In this document: one piece after another, positions 1 through 7,338 of the stretch
Numbering within the stretch: the stretch's first letter is position 1
Layout: the number at the start of each line of letters is the position of its first letter
Source: an uncultured Allobaculum sp.
GTDB taxonomy: Bacteria > Bacillota_I > Bacilli_A > Erysipelotrichales > Erysipelotrichaceae
Reading direction: 5' to 3'
NCBI GenBank assembly: GCA_910577085.1
Contig: CAJTLE010000076.1
Location: 1-14,426, forward strand
DNA: 14,426 bases
The notes under the pieces: generated by a model
What the model saw: only the letters and a program-made list of their open reading frames with translations
Told to the model about the DNA's origin: nothing
Databases searched by the model: none
Program-made: the position numbers and the translations under genes

Positions 1-2
1 AC

Positions 3-161
3 CTGACAGACCTTAATTTAAGTCGATTATTCAGCTGGTTCGAGCATTTTCTGGACCTGGCACTGGCCGTATTCAGTTTTTGTGAATCAAATCATGGTTT
101 TATCCGCTTAACCGAATGGCATTGGAACAAGAGGAAGATACTCAAAAGCTGTCTGATTTGA
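3..161 (+). pseudogene. open stretch without a start, possible 5' part of a broken membrane-protein gene
   Basis: From base 3 this frame is open for about 52 codons, reading LTDLNLSRLFSWFEHFLDLA and onward, and ends at a TGA at 159-161. It has no visible start and runs off the left edge. It overlaps the next frame, which carries the 396-residue membrane protein, for about 45 bases. One reading is that the two frames are halves of a single gene split by a frameshift near 110-125. Another is that this is simply the tail of an unrelated upstream gene, or not coding. I recognise no domain in it. Confidence 0.25.
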
Positions 162-1306
162 AGTCATTTTTAAACATAACACTATTATATGATGATCACA
201 AGGGTACAATTTACCTTTTTGATCCCGCTCAGTATTACTACCAGCGCTCTAATCACATTGATGTCGACACAGGTGGATATTTTACTGACGAAGATTATAA
301 ACTGGGAAATGATCGAACTGTATCTATCAATCGTGACTTTCGAGATTTGCGTACTGGATACAGAATTGATTCAGATCTTCTGCAAAAAGAAAATGTGAGC
401 GAACTCCATAATTTCTTTGCTTTATCCGAACTCAAAAAAGATGGAACAATTTATCTGTATTCTTATGACCAAAAAGAATTAGATCGGGCGGTCGAGACTA
501 TGCAAGCCTTGGAGACTTTAGAAATTCCCTACTCGGTTCATACTCCATGGTTGTTTGGAATCTATTCTGGCATTTTTTCTGATTTCAAATCTGCACTCGT
601 TGTCGTGTCGGCTTGGATTGCTGTTTTCTTCCTTTTTACTCTCCTGCTTTTCTGCCCGAAAGAAATAGAGCTGAGCATTTTTGGTCGAGTGGTAAAAACG
701 ACTAATCCTTGCAGCGAAGGATCCGTCAAACAATCAATTCTTCGCATGATACTGGAGTTTGTCTTTTCTTTGATCCTTTTGATGCTTTATGGCATACCTG
801 CCCAATATGCTATCCAATACGCTTTGAGTATTACAATCGTGTATGAGTTAGTCTTGCTGATTTTTATCCTTTGCCACGTCTTTTTCCAAAAACGGAAGAT
901 ACAACAGTTCAAGTCTTCCTGCCCAATATTGATCCTGGCACTTGAATTATGCATGATGATGGGTTCATCTATGCTCCTTGTAGTCCAACTGATTCTTGCT
1001 ATTATCGAACACAAGAATTTAAATGAATTTTTATTTATTTTAGTTTATTTAGGAATTCCGTTAGGGATTGAATTCATGCTTGCCCGCAGTCTTCTGAAAC
1101 CGGTGCTGTCCCTGCTCTTACTGAAAAAGCCATCGCGATGGAATATATTCTGGCAGATCTGTATGATTGGATGTGCCTTCTGTATTGGTCTTTCCGCTTT
1201 GATCCTGCCTTGGCCCTCGGTTGCTTTTTACACAATCGTGCTCTTCACTTTTTGCTTTTTTGCCTACCGAAAACTACAGAGTAACATTCTGGCTCCTGAC
1301 CATTGA
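116..1306 (+). CDS. uncharacterised multi-pass membrane protein with soluble N-terminal part, 5' end uncertain
   Basis: The 396-residue product has a soluble region of about 155 residues, then roughly seven hydrophobic segments: about 157-180, 208-228, 231-257, 268-298, 303-323, 344-364 and 367-384. A conserved-looking pattern, short beta-like stretches such as GTIYLYSYD followed by membrane helices and a KEIELSIFG segment, resembles the first half of large bacteriocin-associated or FtsX-like membrane proteins (DUF1430 type). That is a guess from architecture, not a recognised signature. No Shine-Dalgarno precedes ATG 116 and there is no signal or N-terminal membrane segment, so the true start is probably upstream and lost or frameshifted (an in-frame TGA lies at 83-85). 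A YxeA-type gene follows 430 bases downstream, the kind of neighbour seen beside peptide-export or resistance transporters. Confidence 0.5.
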   Translation: MALEQEEDTQKLSDLKSFLNITLLYDDHKGTIYLFDPAQYYYQRSNHIDVDTGGYFTDEDYKLGNDRTVSINRDFRDLRTGYRIDSDLLQKENVSELHNFFALSELKKDGTIYLYSYDQKELDRAVETMQALETLEIPYSVHTPWLFGIYSGIFSDFKSALVVVSAWIAVFFLFTLLLFCPKEIELSIFGRVVKTTNPCSEGSVKQSILRMILEFVFSLILLMLYGIPAQYAIQYALSITIVYELVLLIFILCHVFFQKRKIQQFKSSCPILILALELCMMMGSSMLLVVQLILAIIEHKNLNEFLFILVYLGIPLGIEFMLARSLLKPVLSLLLLKKPSRWNIFWQICMIGCAFCIGLSALILPWPSVAFYTIVLFTFCFFAYRKLQSNILAPDH

Positions 1307-1733
1307 AAGACTAAAATGATGGCTTGAAAGACCAACTTTAGAAGAAGATGCGTTTCGCGTTATCGTTCATCGAGAATTCCGTTAGCTAAAGCCAAATTAC
1401 TTTGGAACTATCGTTGCGTTTCATTGACTTTTATATTTCCTTATCTTTGAAATCTGTCCCGAATCAATCAGGCAGATTCTTATTTCCAGACGATTGGAAA
1501 TCAGAATCTGCTTTTTTGCATGACTGAAACATTAATGCATTGAACGCGCTTAGAAAGATCAGAGCCGCCTTGAATAAAGAAGAATTTTTCTTCCTTGGTT
1601 TTCTGTCTTCTTGTTTAGCCGCCAGTTGACGTTTCTCTTACATCCTGCCCACAGAATGGTAGAGCAGGTGTTTTCCAACTCGATTTTGATTTTGCTGCCG
1701 CTCTTTTATACTGACGGGGAATGGAGGATCGTC
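1307..1733. other. intergenic region with one terminator
   Basis: About 427 bases without a supported gene. It holds a clear plus-strand terminator at 1472-1517 and, near the end, a possible promoter for the YxeA-like gene (TTGATT at 1686-1691 and TATACT at 1707-1712, spacer only 15 bases, so weak). I see nothing else I can support in it. Confidence 0.5.
1472..1517 (+). terminator. rho-independent terminator downstream of the membrane protein
   Basis: A stem pairs GCAGATTCT (1472-1480) with the GAATCTGC region ending near 1511. An inner ATTTCCA/TTGGAAAT pairing extends the stem, and TTTTTT follows. It lies about 165 bases after the membrane-protein stop and before the YxeA-like gene, so it separates the two transcription units. 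Confidence 0.75.
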
Positions 1734-2084
1734 ATGAAAACAAAAATTATCGCAGTCACGCTTGGAGTTACCGCGCTGATCATCGCAGGTGCTGCCTATC
1801 TGTTCCATATGGAAAACTATGACCAGTTTTTTTATTGCAAGGTGATGGAAACAGATTCGTACAAGGAAACAGGGCCAGACAGTGATCTGCCTTACGAGTA
1901 TACGCTGACGGGATACAGCGAGAAAGGCGAAGCAAAGAAACTGACCTTTAAAACTGCCAAGAAACTTGAACCTGGTGAATGCCTGAAACTTGAAGTCAGA
2001 ACGGCCGGCGTTTACCACTACGATGAGATTCCTGCTGACCAGCTGCCGTCGATTGTCCGGCAAAAGTATGAAGACGAAAAGTGA
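1734..2084 (+). CDS. YxeA-family (DUF1093) secreted or membrane-anchored small protein
   Basis: The product is 116 residues from ATG 1734, chosen because GGAGG at 1723-1727 sits six bases upstream; a longer frame back to 1611 has no ribosome site. Residues 1-7 are basic, 8-24 are hydrophobic (signal or anchor), and the rest is an extracytoplasmic domain. That domain matches the YxeA pattern: YKETGPDSDLPYEYTLTGY, a K-L-T-F strand (about 69-72), a L-K-L-E-V strand and a closing DQLP segment. YxeA-type proteins are small extracytoplasmic proteins often encoded beside antimicrobial-peptide ABC transporters (B. subtilis yxdLM-yxeA); their biochemical role is not settled. No ABC ATPase is visible here, only the membrane protein upstream. 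The family call is fairly sure, the role is not. Confidence 0.8.
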   Translation: MKTKIIAVTLGVTALIIAGAAYLFHMENYDQFFYCKVMETDSYKETGPDSDLPYEYTLTGYSEKGEAKKLTFKTAKKLEPGECLKLEVRTAGVYHYDEIPADQLPSIVRQKYEDEK

Positions 2085-2175
2085 ACTATCTGCCAAAGCA
2101 AGAAAACCAGCATTTGCGCAAAAACAAATCCTGAACTTCTCTGTTTGGGTGAGGCTTCAAAAACTGGAAAGAAAA

Positions 2176-2209
2176 ATGCCCGTACGGAATTTTACCTGTA
2201 CGGGCTTTT
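2176..2209 (+). terminator. terminator of the YxeA-like gene
   Basis: A perfect 8-bp stem GCCCGTAC (2178-2185) / GTACGGGC (2198-2205) encloses a 12-base loop and is followed by TTTT. An A-run (2172-2176) before the stem becomes a T-run on the other strand, so it may work both ways. Confidence 0.8.
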
Positions 2210-2300
2210 CCGTTCAAGCCAGTCTGTTTGTGCGGACAGATCGTAAAGTCGGCCAGAAGCGAAAGCGGATCAATGGTCTGAATGAACTGGCAAAGCCCAA

Positions 2301-2329
2301 AAAAAGGGGAGCTTTGGGTGAGAGCTCCC
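2301..2329 (-). terminator. terminator of the Gfo/Idh/MocA oxidoreductase gene
   Basis: Read on the minus strand, GGGAGCT (2329-2323) pairs with AGCTCCC (2313-2307) and is followed by a T-run (plus-strand A-run at 2301-2305). It lies about 90 bases past the stop of the minus-strand oxidoreductase. Confidence 0.8.
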
Positions 2330-2421
2330 GGATTGGATTGATTGGTTAAAGCAAAAGAGCAATCGGCGGTTCAAAGAAAAAGCGGATTTTCCAGGTCAGA
2401 TTGATTGAAGAACAGTTTTGT

Positions 2422-3393
2422 TTACTTTTCAAAGGGATAAACCAGATTCCATTGTTTACGCACATCGGTCATCACTTTCATGACGGAACGGATCATATCC
2501 AGGTTTGGCTTCCAGTCTGCCTGATGACTGGCATAGGCTTCCATGGCTTCGAGTTCATAGAGAAGGGCATCTTCGCTCTTTCCATCCTGAATCGTTGTCT
2601 GATGGCCTTCTGGGTCAGTCAGAATGGCTTCATTGCCGCGTGGGAAGTTATAGATTTCGAAATAGCCGTTTTCGCCGGCGACCATGCCGCGTTTTGGCTG
2701 TTTGGCTCTGAAGGTCAGGGAAATGGTCGCAATTTCGCCCGATGGGTTTTTGAGCAGGATACCGCTGGATTCATCGACACCGGTGACAAAGCGTTCCATG
2801 GTCGTCAGAACAACTTCTGGATTTTCACACATGAAATAACGGGCAAAGCTGATCGCATAGACACCGATATCTAACAAAGCGCCGCCGGCCAGATCCATGC
2901 TGTAGAAACGATTGGCAGGATCTGGATCCTTTAAGGAACCGAAGTTGACCTGAATCATTTTGATCTTGCCAAGTTTGGGCAGGATTTCATTTTTGAGTCT
3001 GGTATAGACGGGCATGTGGAATAAGGTTACGCCATCCATGATGGCCAGATCTTTTTCATTGGCGATGGCTACGCATTCTTCTAACTGGTCGGAATTGACC
3101 GTGATTGCTTTTTCACAGAACACATTCTTTCCGGCATTGAGCGCATCTTTCATCACTTCATAATGGTTGGAGTGTGGAGTAGCAATGTAGACAATATTGA
3201 TTTCCGGATCCGCAAGCAGATCGTGATAATCGGTATACGCTTTGGTAATTCCATATTTCTGGCAGAACGCTTCGGTTCTTTCGAGATTGCGTGAGCAGGC
3301 TGCATGAACGGTCTTTCCGGCTTTTTGCAGTGCTTCAGCCATTTCAGAACCGATCCAGCCGATTCCGATGATACCCCAGACAGGTTTAAACAT
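2422..3393 (-). CDS. Gfo/Idh/MocA-family NAD(P)-dependent oxidoreductase, dihydrodiol dehydrogenase-like
   Basis: The 323-residue protein has the family's normal length and two-domain layout. The N-terminal Rossmann fold has G10-x-G12-x-x-G15 (GIIGIGWIG), and ATPHSNHYEV (71-80) is the usual substrate-side strand. The EKP catalytic motif appears as C93-E94-K95-A96; Lys95 is the expected catalytic lysine. The C-terminal domain has GGALLDIGVYA (170-180), where many sugar dehydrogenases place His but this one has Tyr179. That, with the EKA variant, resembles the dimeric dihydrodiol dehydrogenase and xylose-dehydrogenase branch. The likely reaction is oxidation or reduction of a cyclic polyol or sugar with NAD(P) in the cytoplasm; the substrate cannot be read from sequence. 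The start is supported by a GGAGG seven bases upstream. It is a single-gene unit, with no sugar operon around it. Confidence 0.88.
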   Translation of the reverse strand: MFKPVWGIIGIGWIGSEMAEALQKAGKTVHAACSRNLERTEAFCQKYGITKAYTDYHDLLADPEINIVYIATPHSNHYEVMKDALNAGKNVFCEKAITVNSDQLEECVAIANEKDLAIMDGVTLFHMPVYTRLKNEILPKLGKIKMIQVNFGSLKDPDPANRFYSMDLAGGALLDIGVYAISFARYFMCENPEVVLTTMERFVTGVDESSGILLKNPSGEIATISLTFRAKQPKRGMVAGENGYFEIYNFPRGNEAILTDPEGHQTTIQDGKSEDALLYELEAMEAYASHQADWKPNLDMIRSVMKVMTDVRKQWNLVYPFEK

Positions 3394-3738
3394 GAAAATT
3401 CCTCCATCCTGCTGCTGATGAAGTCTTTGACCTGTTAAGCCCTTTTGCGGCCTTTAAAGATCAGGAATGAGCCCGTCAGATTCAGAATTTCAATCCGCGT
3501 TTTTTGATCGGTCGTTCAGATTCATCGATCTGGCCGACGCCTGTTCTTTTCGTTTTTGTCTTCAGATCAGCAGACAGTTCTTTTGTCAGTTTCAGTGTAG
3601 CAGAAAGAGAATTTTCTATGAGCCAAAGCCCGCAAACAATGCCAAACGTTTTTTGATTCTTTTTGAACAAAACAAAAAGCGGCCGCAGCCGCTTTTGTTT
3701 CAAAAATTTGATTGTTTCCCTTATGGACAGGCCCAAAA
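3394..3738. other. intergenic region between two minus-strand genes
   Basis: About 345 bases separate gdhA from the downstream oxidoreductase. The gdhA terminator occupies 3667-3700. The remaining 270 bases upstream of the oxidoreductase must hold its promoter, but I cannot pick a convincing pair of hexamers. Open frames on both strands here are short, without ribosome sites and not recognisable. Confidence 0.5.
3667..3700 (-). terminator. gdhA terminator
   Basis: A perfect 9-bp stem AAAAGCGGC (3675-3683) / GCCGCTTTT (3688-3696) with a four-base loop. On the minus strand it is followed by TTTTTGTTTTG, about 40 bases beyond the gdhA stop. Confidence 0.85.
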
Positions 3739-5070
3739 TTAGCAGCAGCCCTGAGCTTTCATGGCTTCAGCAACTTTCAGGAATCCGGCAATGTTGGCAC
3801 CGACAACGTATTCATCTGGATGACCGAATTCAGCTGCAGTGTCTTTGCAGTTATTGAAGATACCAACCATGATGTCTTTTAACATGGCATCGACTTTGTC
3901 GAAAGTCCAGCTTAAATGTTCAGCGTTCTGGCTCATTTCCAGACCGGAGCAGGCAACACCACCGGCGTTGGATGCTTTACCTGGAGCATAGTAAACACCG
4001 TGGCTCATCAGATAGTGGATGGCCTCTGGTGTAGTTGGCATGTTTGCACCTTCGCAGACGCAGAAGACTTTGTGTTCAACCAGCTGTTTTGCATCTTCGA
4101 GGTCGAGTTCGTTCTGGGTTGCGCATGGTAATGCGATATCGCAAGGAACGGACCATGGACGTTTGCCTTCCATGTAGACTGCATCTGGATGAGTTTCTAC
4201 ATATTCTTTGATACGTCCGCGGCGAACTTCCTTGATCTCTTTAACAGTTGCCAGATCGATTCCGTTTGGATCATAGATCGAACCATTGGAGTCAGACATC
4301 GTAACAACCAGTGCGCCTAACTGCTGTGCTTTCTGGCAGGCATAGATCGCAACGTTTCCGGAACCGGAAAGAGCAACGGTTTTGCCTTCGAAGCTTGTGC
4401 CTTTGTTATTGAGCAGAGCTTCTGTGAAGTAGCATAAGCCATAGCCAGTAGCTTCTGTACGAACGAGGGATCCGCCATAGGAGAGGCCTTTACCAGTCAG
4501 AACACCGGACCATTCGTTGGTGATTTTCTTGTACTGACCAAACATATAGCCGATTTCGCGGCCGCCGACACCGATGTCACCAGCTGGAACGTCGGTGTTT
4601 GGACCAATGTATTTGTAGAGTTCTGTCATGAATGACTGACAGAAACGCATAACTTCTGCATCGGATTTTCCTTTTGGATCAAAGTCAGATCCACCTTTGC
4701 CGCCGCCCATTGGCAGGGTAGTCAGGGAGTTTTTGAACACCTGTTCAAAACCAAGGAACTTGATGATGGAGATGTTTACACTTGGGTGGAAACGTAATCC
4801 GCCTTTGTAAGGGCCGATTGCGTTGTTGAACTGAACGCGGTAACCACGGTTGACCTGAGTTTTGCCCTGGTCATCAACCCATGGAACGCGGAACATGATC
4901 TGACGATCTGGTTCAACCAGTCTTTCAAGAACGCCGTCGTCGAGCAGTTCTGGTTTTTTATCCTGAATGACTTTCAGAGATTCAAAGACTTCTTCTACAG
5001 CCTGTAAGAATTCTGGATCATTAGGGTTTCTTTTTTTGACAGTTTCGTACAATGCGTTAAGGTCTGCCAT
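3739..5070 (-). CDS. gdhA: hexameric glutamate dehydrogenase
   Basis: The 443-residue length is typical of the hexameric bacterial enzyme, which interconverts 2-oxoglutarate plus ammonium and glutamate in the cytoplasm. Residue positions line up with the well-studied Clostridium symbiosum enzyme: Lys89 (in GPYKGGLRF), Lys113, catalytic Lys125 (PMGGGKGGSDFDP), Asp165 (VPAGDIGVGGREIG) and Ser380 (SGLEMS). The dinucleotide fingerprint is GSGNVA at 236-241. SDSNG after the next strand (259-263) resembles the NADP-linked E. coli enzyme, so an assimilatory NADPH role is likely but not proven. An AGGAGG sits four bases before the ATG. The protein ends in Gly-Cys-Cys, an unusual tail. The gene is monocistronic: own promoter at 5105-5133 and own terminator. 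Confidence 0.96.
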   Translation of the reverse strand: MADLNALYETVKKRNPNDPEFLQAVEEVFESLKVIQDKKPELLDDGVLERLVEPDRQIMFRVPWVDDQGKTQVNRGYRVQFNNAIGPYKGGLRFHPSVNISIIKFLGFEQVFKNSLTTLPMGGGKGGSDFDPKGKSDAEVMRFCQSFMTELYKYIGPNTDVPAGDIGVGGREIGYMFGQYKKITNEWSGVLTGKGLSYGGSLVRTEATGYGLCYFTEALLNNKGTSFEGKTVALSGSGNVAIYACQKAQQLGALVVTMSDSNGSIYDPNGIDLATVKEIKEVRRGRIKEYVETHPDAVYMEGKRPWSVPCDIALPCATQNELDLEDAKQLVEHKVFCVCEGANMPTTPEAIHYLMSHGVYYAPGKASNAGGVACSGLEMSQNAEHLSWTFDKVDAMLKDIMVGIFNNCKDTAAEFGHPDEYVVGANIAGFLKVAEAMKAQGCC

Positions 5071-5104
5071 AAGTCCTCCTTATTTGTAATTTCGTGACTT
5101 CACT

Positions 5105-5133
5105 AGTATAGGCACCGAGAAAAGGGATGAAAA
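5105..5133 (-). promoter_or_regulatory. gdhA sigma-A-type promoter
   Basis: On the minus strand, TTTTCA (5133-5128, four of six to consensus) is separated by exactly 17 bases from TATACT (5110-5105, five of six). Transcription would start near 5098, giving a leader of roughly 28 bases with AGGAGG before the gdhA ATG. Confidence 0.65.
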
Positions 5134-5140
5134 GAAATGT

Positions 5141-5155
5141 TGTAAACGATTTTCA
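5141..5155. promoter_or_regulatory. cre-like site upstream of gdhA
   Basis: TGTAAACGATTTTCA has a perfect catabolite-responsive-element left half (TGTAAACG) and a right half TTTTCA. It is 15 rather than 14 bases because of one extra base, so it is only a near match. It lies immediately upstream of the gdhA -35, where a CcpA-type regulator could act. Weak evidence alone. Confidence 0.3.
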
Positions 5156-5301
5156 TAATTTTTTGAAAAAGCGTGAAAAAACCGACAATTTCGTTCTGTA
5201 AACCCATTGATTTTGTCCTCAGAGGATTAACTCGAAGCCACTAGACATAGACAAAAAGATTGGAAATCAAAAAAAGACCATTGGAAAGAAGAGAAAATAC
5301 A

Positions 5302-5331
5302 CCCTATTTGAACAGCTGTGCGAAAATAGGG
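5302..5331 (+). promoter_or_regulatory. inverted repeat ahead of rpiB
   Basis: CCCTATTT (5302-5309) and AAATAGGG (5324-5331) form a perfect 8-bp inverted repeat; the spacer contains the palindrome CAGCTG. It ends 33 bases before the rpiB ATG. It is not followed by a T-run, so it is either an operator for a sugar regulator or a hairpin in the rpiB leader. I could not identify a clear rpiB promoter. Confidence 0.45.
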
Positions 5332-5363
5332 AAGACATAGAAGTTGTTAAAGGAGATAGAGTT

Positions 5364-5816
5364 ATGAAAAAAATTGCAATTGCCAACGACCACGCGGCAA
5401 CCGAGATGAAAAAAGAAATCGTCAAGATGTTAGAGGCTGAAGGCTACGAAGTTCTCAACTTTGGAACCGACACCAACGACAGCGTAGACTATCCTGACTA
5501 TGCGAAAAAAGCAGCGGATGCAGTTGTCAATGGCGATGCAGACTGTGGAATCGTCATCTGCGGAACCGGTATTGGCATCAGCATTGCCGCAAACAAAGTT
5601 CCTGGCATTCGCTGCGGCTTATGCAAAGACGTGACTGACGCCCGCCTGACTCGTGAACACAACGACGCCAACATGTTAGCAATGGGTGCCCGCACAACTG
5701 GAATGGAAACGGCTAAAGATATCGTCCACACTTATCTGACTACCCCATTCTCCCAGGGTGCCAACCATATCCGCCGTATTGAAAAACTTGGAAAACTCGA
5801 CGGTTCCATTCAATAG
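5364..5816 (+). CDS. rpiB: RpiB/LacAB-family sugar-phosphate isomerase, probable ribose-5-phosphate isomerase B
   Basis: The product is 150 residues, the usual RpiB length. It has the N-terminal ND9-H10-A signature, SVDYPDYA (40-47), the active-site loop C66-G-T-G-IGISIAANK (66-78) and H99-N-D-x-N103. Cys66 is the expected proton-transfer base, and His10 and His99 the phosphate and ring-opening residues. RpiB interconverts ribose 5-phosphate and ribulose 5-phosphate (some members act on allose or other sugar phosphates) in the pentose-phosphate pathway. AAAGGAGA precedes the ATG. The first strand is IAIANDHAATEMK instead of the more common IAIGSDHAG, a mild divergence, so a related aldose-phosphate substrate is possible. 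It is monocistronic, divergent from gdhA and convergent with the alcohol dehydrogenase gene. Confidence 0.9.
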   Translation: MKKIAIANDHAATEMKKEIVKMLEAEGYEVLNFGTDTNDSVDYPDYAKKAADAVVNGDADCGIVICGTGIGISIAANKVPGIRCGLCKDVTDARLTREHNDANMLAMGARTTGMETAKDIVHTYLTTPFSQGANHIRRIEKLGKLDGSIQ

Positions 5817-5876
5817 ACAGGAATAGACAGATCCGTTCAATCAATCTGGGATCCCATCCAGTCACCCCCACCAAAC

Positions 5877-5930
5877 AATCCCGCTTCTTTTCGATCCACT
5901 TCACCAAGGATAGAGAGAGGCGGGATTTTC
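5877..5930 (+). terminator. possible rpiB terminator
   Basis: AATCCCGC (5877-5884) can pair with GCGGGATT (5920-5927). An inner ATCC/GGAT pairing and partial pyrimidine/purine pairing could make a long imperfect stem, followed by TTTC with the last T's of the arm. The T-run is short, so confidence is modest. Confidence 0.4.
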
Positions 5931-5954
5931 ATGTTTTGAAGCAAAGAAAAGATT

Positions 5955-5984
5955 GGACAAAATAACGATCGGACAAAATAGCGA
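5955..5984. repeat. two direct copies of a 14-base word
   Basis: GGACAAAATAACGA (5955-5968) and GGACAAAATAGCGA (5971-5984) differ at one base and are spaced 16 bases apart. They lie in the convergent rpiB/fucO intergenic region. A local duplication is the simplest explanation. Confidence 0.55.
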
Positions 5985-6000
5985 ACGAAGAAAAACGGAC

Positions 6001-6034
6001 GAAAAAAGCAGGAGAAGGGAAGTCCTTCTCCTGC
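6001..6034 (-). terminator. terminator of the FucO-type gene
   Basis: A perfect 11-bp stem GCAGGAGAAGG (6008-6018) / CCTTCTCCTGC (6024-6034) with a five-base loop. On the minus strand it is followed by TTTTTTC. It is about 48 bases beyond the alcohol dehydrogenase stop. Confidence 0.9.
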
Positions 6035-6081
6035 GAGGAGTCTGAAATGAATTACGAGAGATTTGGAATGATCGACTGAAA

Positions 6082-7224
6082 TTACATCAGTTTGCGGAAG
6101 AGTTCCTTCATATCCGCTTCGCTGGTTTCTTTCGGGTTTCCTGGACGGCATGCATCTGCATAGGCAGAAGCTGCAAGGAAGTCGAGATCTTCTTCTTTTA
6201 AAGCTGGCAGTTTTTCTGGAATGCCAACGTCTTTGGACAGAGCTTTAACCGCATCGATGGCTGCTTTACGGTATTCATCAACGGACATGCCAGTTGTATC
6301 AACACCCATTGCTTCAGCAATGTATTTGAACTTATCGCCAGTAGCTTCCTGGTTGTATTCCATAACGATTGGCAGCATCATTGCGCAGGCTACACCATGT
6401 GGAGTGTCATAAACAGCACCCAGAGTATGAGCCATGGAGTGCGCAATACCCAGACCAACGTTGGAGAATGCCATACCCGTTACGAACTGGCCTAAAGCCA
6501 TGCCTTCACGGCCTTCTGGATCGTTTTCAACGGCTTTGCGCAGATTGGCAGAAATCAGTTTGATGGCTTCCAGGTTCAGGCAGTCAGCAAGTTCCCATGC
6601 AGCAGCAGTGGTATAGCCTTCAATGGCGTGAGTCAGAGCATCCATACCGGTTGCAGCGGTCAGGCCTTTTGGCATGGTGGACATCATGTCAGGGTCAACA
6701 ATGGCTACGTTTGGAATGTCATTGACATCGACGCAGACAAATTTACGTTTCTTTTCAGTATCGGTGATGACGTAGTTGATGGTTGCTTCTGCAGCTGTTC
6801 CGGCTGTTGTTGGAACGGCAATAGTGAATACGGTTGGGTTTTTAGTTGGAGCAACACCTTCGAGAGAACGAACGTCTTCGAATTCTGGGTTGTTGATGAT
6901 AATACCAATAGCTTTACCGGTATCCATGGAAGAACCGCCGCCGATGGTGATCATGTAATCAGCGCCGGATTCTTTATAGGCAGCTACACCATCTTTTACG
7001 TTTTCGATGGTTGGGTTTGGTTTGATTTCGGAATAGATCACATAGTCCATGCCATTGGCATCGAGCAGATCCGTAACCTTTTTAGTCACGCCGAATTTAA
7101 CGAGATCCGGATCAGAAGCGATGAATGCTTTTTTGAAGCCTTTGGCTTTGATAATGCCAGGGATTTCCTGGATAGCACCTTTTCCATGATAGGAAGTGCC
7201 GTTGAGAACAAAACGATTAACCAT
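6082..7224 (-). CDS. fucO: iron-dependent alcohol dehydrogenase, lactaldehyde reductase (FucO) type
   Basis: The 380-residue protein closely follows E. coli FucO, with long shared stretches such as NNPEFEDVRSLEG (111-123), PTTAGTAAE (138-146), INYVITD and NVGLGIAHSMAH (255-266). Metal ligands expected for Fe(II) are D195, H199 (TGMDALTHAIEGY), H262 and H276 (DTPHGVA). The nucleotide loop is GGGSS (95-99), where E. coli has GGGSP. FucO reduces L-lactaldehyde to 1,2-propanediol with NADH during anaerobic fucose or rhamnose breakdown; relatives act as 1,2-propanediol or general short-chain alcohol dehydrogenases. No fucose or rhamnose genes are adjacent, so here it may serve as a general redox sink. 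An AGAGG lies about 11 bases from the ATG, a slightly long spacing. It is monocistronic. Confidence 0.92.
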   Translation of the reverse strand: MVNRFVLNGTSYHGKGAIQEIPGIIKAKGFKKAFIASDPDLVKFGVTKKVTDLLDANGMDYVIYSEIKPNPTIENVKDGVAAYKESGADYMITIGGGSSMDTGKAIGIIINNPEFEDVRSLEGVAPTKNPTVFTIAVPTTAGTAAEATINYVITDTEKKRKFVCVDVNDIPNVAIVDPDMMSTMPKGLTAATGMDALTHAIEGYTTAAAWELADCLNLEAIKLISANLRKAVENDPEGREGMALGQFVTGMAFSNVGLGIAHSMAHTLGAVYDTPHGVACAMMLPIVMEYNQEATGDKFKYIAEAMGVDTTGMSVDEYRKAAIDAVKALSKDVGIPEKLPALKEEDLDFLAASAYADACRPGNPKETSEADMKELFRKLM

Positions 7225-7338
7225 AAAATTTGTTACCTCTTTCTCTTATCTGTTCTTTTTCAAACAGCAGGCAGGCGGCATGACAGATGAATTCTGCAAC
7301 CGCTTTCTTGATTTATAGTATCGCAAGTTTGAATATTC

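Larger units (their letters stand above)
2085..2421. other. convergent intergenic region with back-to-back terminators
   Basis: About 337 bases between the YxeA-like gene (plus) and the oxidoreductase (minus). It contains one hairpin for each incoming transcript, listed separately. A 119-codon open frame that overlaps the YxeA-like gene and crosses this stretch also crosses both hairpins and has no ribosome site, so I do not call it. Confidence 0.6.

Noticed and set aside
1686..1712. TTGATT and TATACT as a promoter for the YxeA-like gene
   Set aside because: The spacer is only 15 bases and the transcript would begin almost at the ribosome site; not strong enough to list as a feature.
1990..2349. 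119-codon plus-strand frame overlapping the YxeA-like gene
   Set aside because: It crosses both terminators, has no ribosome site and a basic, low-information composition.
2401..2874. 157-codon plus-strand frame opposite the oxidoreductase
   Set aside because: The opposite strand carries a clear Gfo/Idh/MocA protein with all motifs; this is its mirror.
5837..6151. 104-codon minus-strand frame between rpiB and the FucO-type gene
   Set aside because: It runs through the terminator hairpin and the tandem repeat, overlaps the fucO end and resembles nothing known.
6628..7290. 220-codon plus-strand frame opposite the FucO-type gene
   Set aside because: It is antisense to a well-matched gene, has odd Gly/Phe-rich composition and no ribosome site.
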